DNA of 64,000 nucleotides from Streptomyces sulfonofaciens (GTDB lineage: Bacteria; Actinomycetota; Actinomycetes; Streptomycetales; Streptomycetaceae). The stretch spans positions 248,001-312,000 of the forward strand of contig NZ_BNCD01000005.1 in NCBI RefSeq assembly GCF_014656295.1, given 5' to 3'. Of this stretch, positions 10,501-16,723 are shown in pieces (the first letter of the stretch is position 1; every line of letters begins with the position of its first letter). The notes below the pieces were generated by a model. That model was given only the letters and a program-made list of their open reading frames with translations, ran no database searches and was not told where the DNA came from. Both the position numbers and the translations under genes were made by a program.

Positions 10501-11205
10501 GCCGAGCAGTTCGTCGACGGCGGCGCGCACCGCGGCGAGCGAGCTGGCGCACGCCGCGTCGACGGTGTGGTTGGCGGCGCCCAGGTTCAGCTTGTTGGCG
10601 ATCCGTCCCGAGACGACGTTGCCGAGGACGCCGGGGAAGGAGTCCTCGGTCCACGGCGGCAGCGCCGCGAGGCGGGTCCGCACGACGCGCTCGACCGTCT
10701 CCTCCGGCAGGCCGAAGGCGAGCAGGGTCTGCTTCAGCTCGGGCACCAGCAGCCGGGCCGCGAGCGGGATCAGGGTGCTGTTGGTGCCGCACACCCCGAG
10801 GACCACTCCGGTGCGGGCCGGGTCGTGCCAGGCCGGCCTGCCGTGCGCCGCGTCGTGCAGCGTCTCCTTGGCCACCACCAGGCTCAGTAGCTGCACCAGC
10901 CCGGTGGAGTCGAGCACGTTCGGCGGCATCGCGAACTCGCGCGGGTCGAATATCTCGGGGGTGAGGAAGCCGCCGCGCCGGCAGTAGGTGCGGTCCTCGG
11001 CGAAGGGGTCCGGGTCGTAGTGGTGCTCGGTGCGCCACCAGCTCTCGGGCACCACGTCCGAGCAGTCCCTGGCCGTCATGACGTTGTCCCAGAACTCGCG
11101 GACGTCCGATGCCTTGGGGAACCTGCCCGCCAGGCCCACGATCGCCACGGGGTCGCGGGCCAGCCTGCGGTCGACACCCTCGTCATCCGGCATGTGCGTG
11201 TGCAC
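4510..11205 (-). CDS. pfaA: Pfa-type iterative synthase, KS-AT-ACP-KR-DH (PfaA-like)
   Basis: The product is about 2,231 residues. The ketosynthase has DAACASSL with Cys near residue 219, then EAHGTGT and GSVKSQIGHTKAA. The N-terminal DRTYCRRGGFLTPEIFDPRE stretch is typical of PfaA-type rather than modular PKS ketosynthases. The acyltransferase has GHSFGEL with Ser near 674. A single ACP has LGIDSLKQ with Ser near 1296. The ketoreductase has VTGGARGI near 1618 and the SSVAG...YALAN active-site region. The C-terminal dehydratase-like hotdog has DHRIGGTPVLPM near 1954. Canonical PfaA proteins carry several tandem ACPs; only one is visible here. The GTG at 11205 has GAGGGG just upstream; the ATG at 11193 is an alternative start. 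The stop overlaps the dehydratase gene. No phosphopantetheinyl transferase gene is visible in the window. Confidence 0.9.
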   Translation of the reverse strand: MHTHMPDDEGVDRRLARDPVAIVGLAGRFPKASDVREFWDNVMTARDCSDVVPESWWRTEHHYDPDPFAEDRTYCRRGGFLTPEIFDPREFAMPPNVLDSTGLVQLLSLVVAKETLHDAAHGRPAWHDPARTGVVLGVCGTNSTLIPLAARLLVPELKQTLLAFGLPEETVERVVRTRLAALPPWTEDSFPGVLGNVVSGRIANKLNLGAANHTVDAACASSLAAVRAAVDELLGRRADVMLTGGCDADNSVVSFMCFSKTPALSLSGRVRPFDTAADGTLVGEGIGMLALRRLADAERDGDRIYAVLRGLGSSSDGSAKSIYAPSGEGQLRALRRAYADADCAARSVGLIEAHGTGTPAGDEVELSALNTLLATPDDHHYAAVGSVKSQIGHTKAAAGAAGMIKAALALHHKVLPPTINVTRPNARTLAEDSALYVSTAARPWLRDASRRVRRAGVSAFGFGGVNYHAVLEEHPGSAADRDRALHETPRPCLWHAPDPALLLERLERGDAPDPLPAPPDHARLGLVAADPRHHAELVALAVERLRATVRSGREPDGWSHPRGVHYRRRALPEGTGVAALFTGQGSQYVEMGLHAALALPPVRDAFDAAGDLFPAADGLGRAVFPPPGTGDARAHGERLRRTSYAQPAIGALSMGQFRFLRELGFAPDGVLGHSFGELTALWAAGVLDGTAFTSLARARGLAMEQPPGPDTDPGAMAAVRMPRGELDDALRSHPDLTVCNRNAPDEHALGGPTPAVERFVAWCAERGLGAVRLPVAAAFHTPLVAHATDAFATACARVDFGAPGVRVYAGAAGAVYGADPAANRATLVAQLGRPVDFAARLAEMHADGVRVFVEFGPRRTLTSLVRRTLAEHSVEAFACDGGPGSDSCATLLEAAVRLAVLGLPLNGLDRYAAPPRAERPAPSSVARRLEGPLFAVERRRPAYEELMARLTAEATQAGEPPEATGPADPTGAPAPTGATDTTRVGGATGATGAPGSAQAAPEAPQAPAARAAGAAQPPPAPAGPSPAAPCAWEGDPLSRAAAEHLAAHSRYLDGQVRTAEQLTALLREGTAGGRELDPALLAAVDAVTEHSLALGRAHTRAGEAVRDMLRPAVHGTDAPAGPTGAGPVPGPSGAPPHGAVPAGGAANGARPDGGVPGGGGVPQHGGVPEHGGVPEGHVANGSPVFDALPDGVLPRQRTGPPPGAGDRDTATATAAESAAVPDPAADSAGENISALAELWAARQSEEDARPAAVDIADLDPEELEREFRAVIAEKTGYDLDMIEPDMHIQEELGIDSLKQVEIAAEMWRRYPVIDRSELYRFSEAKTVRQLTELARGILLNPQPQLRSPARHSAPGRTAVALAALPEPDVCTDAFADRPHALFLDDGGELTGTLAGALADAGWRTTRLALPGATPARDPGGEAPGAPGTPDSPGTPGLADWSEDALGASLTGILSAAERLDLCVLPVSRGTDTDAEEVVRRLRHSVLVAKLVRPALEAAAGTGTRAGLVTVTRLDGALGYAGSGGDGTAALAGGLGGLVKTVALEATTLFCRALDFAPALSAAEVAGAFTAELADVATDVREVGVDSRGRRTPRLAPAPGDEAPAAPPAAPLTEQDVLLVTGGARGITAWCVEALAQDHRCGYVLLGRTPLEPEPEWAADLRTPEELSAALEARARDAAEDPGTAPVRDRIERDRTRLLQQRDIRHTLQSLRARGVRADYAAADVSDAGAVAEALAPHADRITGVLHGAGILRDRPLSEATAETIAPVVDTKLAGLRHVLAALEADRLRLLVLFSSVAGTSGNLRQADYALANQSLNLFGCAYQAAHPDCRVLPLAWGPWEGGMAAAVQQVFTDAGVPVLSREEGCRYFLAELAPAAPGSGVGTNGTDTDGADTEGADTEGASADGAGTAAARGGVVVLGPTADLFRRCDPLPEAGYTAHRLLTGLGEQPLLRDHRIGGTPVLPMAAAVGWALHTVERAHGDSRPVTECRDFRITRGVFLAPGHPERFRVRLTRDPQPELAARLTRVRISDAGPDGTPHYEGGFLLSDEPGAPPAVELPPYRCGTAPHPGYADGRLFHGPTLTGLRDVLEEAPGRLVVSARMPGADLAGGAYAGRLYRPAPADLLLQTGLLALLELADKDALPVPVSVERLALYAPLPDDEPFAIVADVQDPASAASMFSLLTLTACTPEGRALQRWEGLRFLWLDHPGDLIPGFVDRAGVPAPGDGSGGHG
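5489..5563 (-). repeat. Five 15-bp units encoding a pentapeptide linker in the synthase
   Basis: Five head-to-tail 15-bp units (5489, 5504, 5519, 5534 and 5549; central units nearly identical) encode a D-T-E-G-A type pentapeptide repeat between the ketoreductase and dehydratase domains. It is likely a length-variable disordered linker. Confidence 0.8.
7683..7754 (-). repeat. Four 18-bp units encoding a GGVPEH-type linker
   Basis: Four 18-bp units starting at 7683, 7701, 7719 and 7737 encode a hexapeptide repeat (GGVPEH, GGVPQH and variants) in the acyltransferase-to-ACP linker of the large synthase. Confidence 0.75.
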
Positions 11206-11667
11206 CCGCCCCTCGTTCGCTCCGGTAGGACCGCGGCGGTCCCCGGTGCGCCGCCCGGAGGCGCCCTGCGCGCCCCTTGCGGCACGCCAGGCCACACGGG
11301 TCCCGGACCGCCGACCACATCAATGCGCGGGCCTTCGTACGGGCAAACGACGGCGAACCGTTTCATCAGCGTGAGCGAGGGGCGCACGGTAGTCAGCGCC
11401 GGGGCACCAGTTACTTGCGCGCCCCCCAATAAGTGTGTGCCCCTGCAACGCACTCCAGGGCGCCGCCCGGCCGCGCCTACCGGGACGGCCGCCACGGATG
11501 ACACGCTGTGCCGACCCGACGGCCGCCCCGGGAGCCGCACGCCGTCGCGCCCGCTCCGCCGCACCACGCCGCCCCGCCCGGTGGGCCCCGAGCCCTGCTG
11601 CCCCGCAGTCCCGCAGTCCCGCAGTCCCGAAGCCCCGCAGTCCCGAAGCGTCGCGGAGAAGACCGGT
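11206..11667. promoter_or_regulatory. Divergent intergenic region between the lipid synthase operon and the methyltransferase
   Basis: This 462-bp spacer must hold the promoters of both divergent units. It includes a less GC-rich patch around 11336-11440 and six 8-bp repeats next to the methyltransferase start. I could not assign a specific regulator site. The arrangement suggests co-regulation of the methyltransferase with the synthase. Confidence 0.5.
11601..11648 (+). repeat. Six tandem 8-bp units in the methyltransferase leader
   Basis: Six contiguous 8-bp units of the form (T/C)CCCG(C/A)AG end 19 bp before the methyltransferase ATG. They could be a slippage-prone tract in the 5' leader or multiple weak regulator contacts. 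Confidence 0.85.
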
Positions 11668-12579
11668 ATGAGCAGCCCCGAGAACCTCCAGGACGCCTAC
11701 GGCCCCGGCAACATCCTCTTCCGCGTGCTGGAGCCGATGGGCTGGGGCGACCTGCTCAACCTGGGCTACTACACGCCGCCGACCCTGCCGGCCCTGCCCG
11801 CCGGGCTCGCCTCCTTCCAGCGGCGGCTGGTGGCCCGCTCCACGGCCCTGCTGCGGCTGACCGCCCGCGACCGGGTCCTCGACGCCGCCTGCGGCCGCGG
11901 CTACAGCAGCCACCTCATGGGGCGGCGGGGCTGCCGGGTGACGGGCGTGGACCTGCTCGACGCCCATGTGGAGGAGGCGGTGCGCAGGTTCGGCGGCCGG
12001 CCGCGGGTCCGGTACCTGGCCGGGGACCTCACGGCCCTGCGCCGCCCGCCCGCGGACGGCGGCCCGCGGCCCTTCCCGGACGGCTCCCTCACCAAGGTGC
12101 ACTGCCTCGAAGCCGCCTTCCACCTGGGTCCGGACGGCCGCCGGGCCTTCCTGGAGGACGTCTTCAGGCTCCTTGCGCCCGGCGGCCGCCTGGTCCTCGT
12201 CGACTTCGTGTGGCGCACCGGCGACCCGGCCGGCATCGCCGCCGCGGACCCGGGACGCCTGGTCCGCGACACCTGGCGCTTCGAGGAGTTCGAACCGCTG
12301 TCCGGGTACCACCGCCACGCGCTGGACATCGGTTACCGCATCCGCCTCACCCAGGACTGGACCCGCCCGGTCACCGGCCGCTTCCTGCGGCTCGCGCAGC
12401 TCTGCGCGGGGCTGAGCGCGGGACGGGCCGGCCGGCGCCTGCTGTGCCGCCGCTGGCCCGCGCTGTCCGCCCTCACCGCACGCGACTGGCTGCGCTTCGC
12501 GGCCGTCGTCCACGCGCACACCGCGGTCCGCCACGCGAGCGGGTACGCGGCGCTGGTCCTGGACCGGCCCGCGCGGTAG
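11668..12579 (+). CDS. Class I SAM-dependent methyltransferase
   Basis: The product is 303 residues. Motif I is VLDAACGRGYSSHL (about residues 70-83), followed by VTGVDL, an acidic GDLTAL segment, and LAPGGRLVLVDF in the post-motif region, giving the Rossmann methyltransferase fold. A C-terminal helical region resembles enzymes acting on lipids, sterols or polyketides. The ATG is preceded by GGAG 12 bp upstream. The gene is divergent from the Pfa-type synthase and ends just before a hairpin. By position it is a candidate tailoring enzyme for the lipid product; the substrate cannot be read from sequence. Confidence 0.82.
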   Translation: MSSPENLQDAYGPGNILFRVLEPMGWGDLLNLGYYTPPTLPALPAGLASFQRRLVARSTALLRLTARDRVLDAACGRGYSSHLMGRRGCRVTGVDLLDAHVEEAVRRFGGRPRVRYLAGDLTALRRPPADGGPRPFPDGSLTKVHCLEAAFHLGPDGRRAFLEDVFRLLAPGGRLVLVDFVWRTGDPAGIAAADPGRLVRDTWRFEEFEPLSGYHRHALDIGYRIRLTQDWTRPVTGRFLRLAQLCAGLSAGRAGRRLLCRRWPALSALTARDWLRFAAVVHAHTAVRHASGYAALVLDRPAR

Positions 12580-12606
12580 CACGGCCCGGGGCCCGGGGCC
12601 CGGCGC

Positions 12607-12633
12607 CCCGCCCGGCCGCGGCGGCCGGGCGGG
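12607..12633. terminator. Hairpin terminator after the methyltransferase
   Basis: A perfect 11-bp stem (12607-12617 with 12623-12633, 5-nt loop) lies 27 bp after the methyltransferase stop and directly abuts the stop codon of the minus-strand cupin relic. Confidence 0.7.
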
Positions 12634-12885
12634 TCATTCACCGCTGTGGCGGGTGCGGGCGCGCAGATGGGCGCGCTCGCCCTGGCGGCCGAAGAGGACG
12701 AGCAGCTCCACCGGCTGGTCGTCGGCCGGACCGAGCCAGTGCGGGACATGGGTGTCGAACTCGGCGACCTCGCCCGGGGCGAGCGTCAGGCGCCGGTCCC
12801 CGAGCAGCAGCCTCAGCCGGCCGCCCAGGACGTACACCCACTCGAAGCCCTCGTGGGTCTTCGGCTCCGGCCCGCTACCGGCCGG
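12634..12885 (-). pseudogene. Cupin domain relic of an XRE-family regulator
   Basis: The minus frame ending with TGA at 12634 encodes a complete cupin_2 barrel end, with THEGFEWVYVLGGRLRLLLG, then LAPGEVAEFDTHVPHWLG and LFGRQGERAHLRAR. This is highly typical of the C-terminal half of Streptomyces helix-turn-helix/cupin regulators. The N-terminal helix-turn-helix domain is absent; coding similarity fades near 12885, where unrelated + strand coding-like sequence begins. The only in-frame start (GTG at 12837) would remove the first strands. I read it as a truncated regulator rather than a working small cupin. Confidence 0.65.
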
Positions 12886-13050
12886 AGCGCCTGGACACCC
12901 CGCGGCGGGAGGCCACCGGGCCCGGCGGCGAGAAGGCCACCGTCACCGACACGCTCATCGCCGTCCGCCGCGTCCGCCGGCCGGCCGGGTCACGCGCCCG
13001 CCGCACGGGCACGCCCCGCCCGGCGCCCACGGGAAGGCGCCCGGGCCGCC
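12880..13050 (+). other. Coding-like remnant of unknown origin
   Basis: The + frame here reads ERLDTPRREATGPGGEKATV followed by TDTLIAVRR, which looks like the C-terminal tail of an enzyme, perhaps a methyltransferase. It has no start and runs on into low-information Arg/Pro sequence. Together with the adjoining cupin fragment it suggests a rearrangement scar. No intact gene fits this stretch. Confidence 0.35.
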
Positions 13051-13968
13051 TCAGCCGAAGCTCAGCGTGTGGTACACCGCCACGTTGCCCACGAGCTCCC
13101 GGCAGAGCCGGGCCGCGCGGGCCAGCCGCAGGTCGTGGGCCGGGGCGGCGGTGTCGAGCAGGATGCCCAGGGACGTGCCGCTGTGCCCGACCACCACACC
13201 GAGACCGCCCACCCGCTCGCAGATCCCGAGGACCGGATCCAGGGCCCACTTGTGCCGCAGCACCTGGTTCATCCGGGCGCTGGCCGTGGCCACCCGGCCC
13301 ACCTCGGCCAGGTCGCCGTGGGCCACGGCGCGGCTGAGGCGGTCGAGCAGCCGCGCGTAGCGGAGCCTGTCCCGCGCGGTGAACGGCTTCGGGATGTCGT
13401 TGAAGGCGACGGTGTCCACGGCGCCGCCCTCGTCGACGCCGACCACCGCCATCGACGGCAGCGCGCCGAGCCGTGCGCGCAGGCGCACACTGCGGTGGTG
13501 GAACGCCACGATCGCGGGGTACAGCACCCCGTCCGACGGCTCGATCCTCGCGAGGTACCCCTCGATGCGCCGCGGCGGCATCGGCTCGTCGAGGGCGTTG
13601 GCGACCGCACGCGCGGTGGCCACCAGGTCGGCGGAGGAGCTGGCGAGGCCCTTGCCCTCCGGCAGCGTGCTGTCGATCCTCAGCCGTGCACCGCCCGTCC
13701 GCCCGGCGTCCGCCATGATCATGGACATCAGCCGGAGCGCCTTCGTCTTGTGCGCGGGGAAGACGCTCGGGCCCTCCGCGGCCGCGGTGAGCTCGAAGCG
13801 CGCCATGGCCCAGCGGGCGATGGGCAGCGTCACCAGGAAGTCGCCGTCGTCCTCCGGCAGCACTCCCTGGAGCAGTTCGCCGAAGGTGCCGAACGCGGCG
13901 CTCACACCGGTCGCGGCCATCTCCCGGCGGCCGGTCGGCCCCGCGCCCGTGCGGACCCTCGTCACCAT
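13051..13968 (-). CDS. GHMP-family kinase, PduX-like (L-threonine kinase type)
   Basis: The product is 305 residues. GTFGELLQGVLPEDD near the N-terminus is characteristic of the PduX/L-threonine-kinase branch of GHMP kinases. The ATP-binding PxxxGLxSS motif appears as LPEGKGLASSSAD, and a C-terminal glycine-rich GVVVGHSGTSLG matches motif 3. GHMP kinases phosphorylate a hydroxyl or carboxyl group of small metabolites; in PduX the substrate is L-threonine, for cobalamin side-chain synthesis. No cobalamin genes are nearby, so another substrate is possible, including an amino-alcohol head group. The ATG at 13968 follows GGAAGGGGG at a good distance. An internal Met (MAATG) is a weaker alternative. 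Confidence 0.78.
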   Translation of the reverse strand: MVTRVRTGAGPTGRREMAATGVSAAFGTFGELLQGVLPEDDGDFLVTLPIARWAMARFELTAAAEGPSVFPAHKTKALRLMSMIMADAGRTGGARLRIDSTLPEGKGLASSSADLVATARAVANALDEPMPPRRIEGYLARIEPSDGVLYPAIVAFHHRSVRLRARLGALPSMAVVGVDEGGAVDTVAFNDIPKPFTARDRLRYARLLDRLSRAVAHGDLAEVGRVATASARMNQVLRHKWALDPVLGICERVGGLGVVVGHSGTSLGILLDTAAPAHDLRLARAARLCRELVGNVAVYHTLSFG

Positions 13969-14384
13969 GGCCGCGCCCCCTTCCGTACCGCTTCCGTCCC
14001 GCTCCGCCGGTGCCACCGGCCGCGACGACGGGCACGGGGGCGTCCACCCGGTGGCTCGGCGTCCTCGCACCACGGCGGCAAAGGGCGGTTCGCCATGATG
14101 CCACCGCCCCGATGGACGCGGTCGACCACCTTGGCACGCTCCCGTTCGCACCGGGGCCCCGGGAGCCGGTCCCCGCTCGCCGGCGGGAGCCGGGGCCGAG
14201 GCGGCCAGGCGCCGGGGCGCACCTGCCGGACGGCGGCGCTTCCCACTGGAGTCCGCGGTCGAGCCGTCGACACCGGTCGGCGACTTCCCGGTGACGAACT
14301 CGTCCGGCGTGCCGGGTGCGGGAGCGGGCGGCACCACCTGGTCCGCGGGTCGGGCCCGAGCACATCCGCGGGCCTCGTGCGAAT

Positions 14385-14409
14385 GTCAGGAAGCGGTCAG
14401 GAAGCGGTC
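14385..14409 (+). promoter_or_regulatory. GTCAG-N6-GTCAG direct repeat, putative response-regulator site
   Basis: GTCAGGAAGCG occurs twice in tandem (14385-14395, 14396-14406), followed by a third partial GTC. The 11-bp period is the spacing at which OmpR/PhoB-family dimers bind direct repeats. It lies about 80 bp upstream of the orphan response regulator start. The same half-site and spacing recur on the opposite strand at 15481 and 38947. Confidence 0.6.
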
Positions 14410-14471
14410 GTCGACCCGTGGCCTTCCGGCGCCTGCCGGGCCGCGCGGCACCGGCGGGCGGCGGGTGTTCC

Positions 14472-14477
14472 TAGACT
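14472..14477 (+). promoter_or_regulatory. -10-like hexamer TAGACT, possibly leaderless transcript
   Basis: TAGACT ends 7 nt before the response regulator ATG, and no ribosome binding site precedes the ATG. This geometry would place the transcription start at or next to the A of the ATG, as in the many leaderless Streptomyces genes. Confidence 0.45.
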
Positions 14478-14484
14478 CTGCGCC

Positions 14485-15228
14485 ATGTGCGCGCAGGTGA
14501 TGGTCGCCGACGACGACGAGGCGCAGGCCGAACTGGTCCGCCGCTATCTGGAGCACGAGGGCCACGGGGTGACCGTCGTGCACGACGGCCGGGCCGCGCT
14601 CGACGCACTGCGGCACGCGGCCCCGGATCTGCTCGTCCTCGACGTCATGATGCCGCGCGTCGACGGGCTCGACGTCTGCCGGATCGTCCGGGCGCAGGAG
14701 GACCTCGCGGACCTGCCGGTGCTGATGCTGACGGCCCGCTCGACGGAGGACGACCTGCTGCTCGGGCTCGACCTGGGCGCGGACGACTACATGACGAAGC
14801 CGTTCAGCCCCCGGGAGCTGATGGGCCGGGTGCGGGCGCTGCTGCGCCGCAGCGCCCGCACCGCCGCGTCGCGGGAGCCGGGCCCGGTGCTCAGCGCGGG
14901 GCCGCTGACGGTGGACCCGGCGCGGCACGAGGCATGGGCGTACGGCCGCAGGATCGACTGCACGCCCGGCGAGTTCCGGCTGCTCGAAGTGCTCGCGGAG
15001 CGGCCGGGGCAGGTGTTCACCCGCGGCCAGATCCTCGAACGGCTGCACGGCTTCGACCGCTACATCACCACCAGGACGGTGGACGTGCACGTGATGAACC
15101 TCCGCAGGAAGATCGAGACCGACCCGCGCCGGGCCCGCTGCCTGGTGACGGTGTACGGCGTCGGCTACAAGCTCTCCGACGAGGACGCCGGGGAACCGGG
15201 GCGCGAGCAGCGCGGGGGCGGTGCCTGA
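14485..15228 (+). CDS. OmpR/PhoB-family response regulator (orphan)
   Basis: The product is 247 residues. The receiver domain has the acidic pocket VADDDE, phospho-acceptor Asp at residue 53 in LVLDVMMP, the conserved Thr in MLTARS and Lys near 105 in YMTKPF. A C-terminal winged helix (about residues 140-230) carries LTPxEF-like CTPGEFRLLEVLAERPG and the VDVHVMNLRRKIE recognition helix. No sensor kinase gene is next to it, so its partner must be elsewhere. It precedes a secreted protease gene, and a shared GTCAG-N6-GTCAG repeat upstream of both suggests autoregulation and control of the protease. The ATG has a -10-like hexamer but no Shine-Dalgarno. Confidence 0.92.
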   Translation: MCAQVMVADDDEAQAELVRRYLEHEGHGVTVVHDGRAALDALRHAAPDLLVLDVMMPRVDGLDVCRIVRAQEDLADLPVLMLTARSTEDDLLLGLDLGADDYMTKPFSPRELMGRVRALLRRSARTAASREPGPVLSAGPLTVDPARHEAWAYGRRIDCTPGEFRLLEVLAERPGQVFTRGQILERLHGFDRYITTRTVDVHVMNLRRKIETDPRRARCLVTVYGVGYKLSDEDAGEPGREQRGGGA

Positions 15229-15519
15229 CGCGCGGTGCGCCCCTCGCGGCGGACCCCGGCGGGCGGCCCCGCACGCCTCGTGCGGTGCGTGTGCCCGGTG
15301 CGTGCTCGTGGCGTGTGCGCCTCGTTTGGCGCGTGTGCGTCGGCATGTCGTCCGCGCGTGCCGCCCCCGGCGGGTGCTCCTCGGCGCGCCCTCCGTGCAT
15401 GCCGCGCCCTGCTCCTGCCCGCGCCCTGCCCCTGCCCGTGTGCCGCGCCTGACCGGTGCTCACCACCTGCTGCCCGGACGCTGACAGGTTTCTGACAAGA
15501 CCGCCGTAACGTCCGCCGC
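15229..15519. other. GC-rich spacer before the protease
   Basis: These 291 bp are rich in GTGC/GTGTGC and CCTGCCC short repeats and hold no convincing gene. The last 40 bp form the protease promoter region with the CTGAC direct repeat. Confidence 0.4.
15481..15497 (-). promoter_or_regulatory. GTCAG-N6-GTCAG direct repeat upstream of the protease
   Basis: CTGAC at 15481-15485 and 15492-15496 on the + strand are GTCAG-N6-GTCAG on the minus strand, the same half-site and 11-bp period as upstream of the neighbouring response regulator. It sits 23 bp before the first possible protease start codon, within the promoter region. Confidence 0.55.
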
Positions 15520-16584
15520 ATGCTGAACGTACCCACCCGCTTCGGCGGGCGAGCCCCTCGTCCGCTCAGGAGCCTGATGAGGGCGGCCGCACTGGTGGCG
15601 GCGGCCGCCGGGACGGCGCTTGCGGCACCCGCCCAGGCGGGCGCCGCCGACCAGGTCGCCGTGCACCAGCAGGCGGTCACCGCCGGGCAGCGGCAGGCGG
15701 TGCTCGACTACTGGACGCCGGAGCGCATCGCGGCCCTCACCACACCGGCCTTGGGCAACCCGCCCGCCGGAGGCCCCGACGGCGCGCCCTGGACCACTGA
15801 CAACGCCCTGCCCAGGACGACAGGACGCCTGTTCTTCACCGACCACGGCGAGGACGCCAGTTGCACGGCCACCGTGGTGCACAGCGCCAACCGGAGCACG
15901 GTGGTGACGGCCGCGCACTGCGTCGACAACACCGACCTGCTCGGTGACGACAACCAGTGGGTGACGAACGAGATGTTCGTCCCCGGCTACCACGACGGCC
16001 AGGCACCCTACGGCAGGTTCGTCGGGCGCACCGCCGTCGCCGACGCCACCTGGCTGGCGAACGACCAGCAGCACGGCGAGACGTACGACGCCTACGACCA
16101 GGCGTTCGTGGCGGTGAACCCGAACGAGCGGGGCCAGTTGCTGGAGACGGCCGTCGGGGCGGCGCAGCGGATCGGCTTCGACCGGCCGGGCGACGTGCCC
16201 AGCTTCTCCTTCGGCTACCCGCGTGCCAGCGCGGACCCCGCACGGGAAGGGCTGCCCGAGTACACCGGCGAGCGCCTCGCCTACTGCCAGGGCCGGGCCA
16301 GGGAGTACCCGGGCACGCCCGACTGGCCCGAACCGCCCGGCCAGTTCGGCCCGCCCTGCATCATGGGCGGCGGCTCAAGCGGCGGCCCCCGGATGACCGG
16401 ATTCGACCCGGCGACGGGCATGGGGACCGTGGTCGGCGACAACACGCAGGCCGGTTTCTTCGACGCCTCGGGCAACCCCTGCGCGCTCGACTCCCACGAC
16501 GACTGCACCCGCTACCTCGTCGGCCCCGGCTTCAGCTCGGCCGTCACCGAGCCCCTGTACGAACGCGCCCAGAAGCTCTCCTAG
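15520..16584 (+). CDS. Secreted trypsin-like serine protease (S1 family)
   Basis: The product is 354 residues. An Arg-rich start and an Ala-rich hydrophobic core (ending near PAQAGA) form a signal peptide, so the enzyme acts outside the cell. The catalytic triad is visible: His133 in TAAHC, Asp193 in the AYDQAF segment, and Ser287 in GGGSSGGP. Several cysteines in the second half suggest disulfides. Substrate preference is not obvious; the fold resembles V8/glutamyl-endopeptidase-like S1 proteases. The ATG at 15520 has no Shine-Dalgarno; an in-frame ATG at 15577, preceded by AGGAG, would give a shorter signal peptide and is a real alternative. It follows the orphan response regulator, with which it shares a repeat motif. 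Confidence 0.82.
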   Translation: MLNVPTRFGGRAPRPLRSLMRAAALVAAAAGTALAAPAQAGAADQVAVHQQAVTAGQRQAVLDYWTPERIAALTTPALGNPPAGGPDGAPWTTDNALPRTTGRLFFTDHGEDASCTATVVHSANRSTVVTAAHCVDNTDLLGDDNQWVTNEMFVPGYHDGQAPYGRFVGRTAVADATWLANDQQHGETYDAYDQAFVAVNPNERGQLLETAVGAAQRIGFDRPGDVPSFSFGYPRASADPAREGLPEYTGERLAYCQGRAREYPGTPDWPEPPGQFGPPCIMGGGSSGGPRMTGFDPATGMGTVVGDNTQAGFFDASGNPCALDSHDDCTRYLVGPGFSSAVTEPLYERAQKLS

Positions 16585-16636
16585 GGACGCGGGAACCTCG
16601 CGAACCAGCCACGACGTGCCGCCGGCCGCCCACGGG

Positions 16637-16681
16637 GCGGGCCCCTCGCGGTTGCCCACCGGGCCGCCGCGAGGGGCCCGC
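16637..16681 (+). terminator. Hairpin terminator after the protease
   Basis: Arms 16637-16651 and 16667-16681 pair over 15 bp with a 15-nt loop, 52 bp after the protease stop and just before the SDR gene. Confidence 0.7.
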
Positions 16682-16723
16682 TCGTGCGGTTGCCCGCGCC
16701 CGCCCCTGTGGCACCATCCGGCC

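Larger units (their letters stand above)
13969..14484. other. Intergenic region upstream of the response regulator
   Basis: These 516 bp between divergent genes contain no convincing coding frame. The 3' part holds an 11-bp tandem direct repeat (14385-14406) and a -10-like hexamer next to the response regulator start. The rest is GC-rich sequence in which I see nothing specific. Confidence 0.5.

Noticed and set aside
276..11205. Assignment as a true EPA/DHA polyunsaturated fatty acid synthase
   Set aside because: The domain set lacks tandem ACPs and the KS-CLF half of PfaC, so naming the product EPA or DHA is not justified from sequence.
276..11205. Enediyne PKS
   Set aside because: The KS-AT-ACP-KR-DH order is shared, but there is no C-terminal phosphopantetheinyl transferase domain or enediyne accessory genes, and the KS N-terminal region is PfaA-like.
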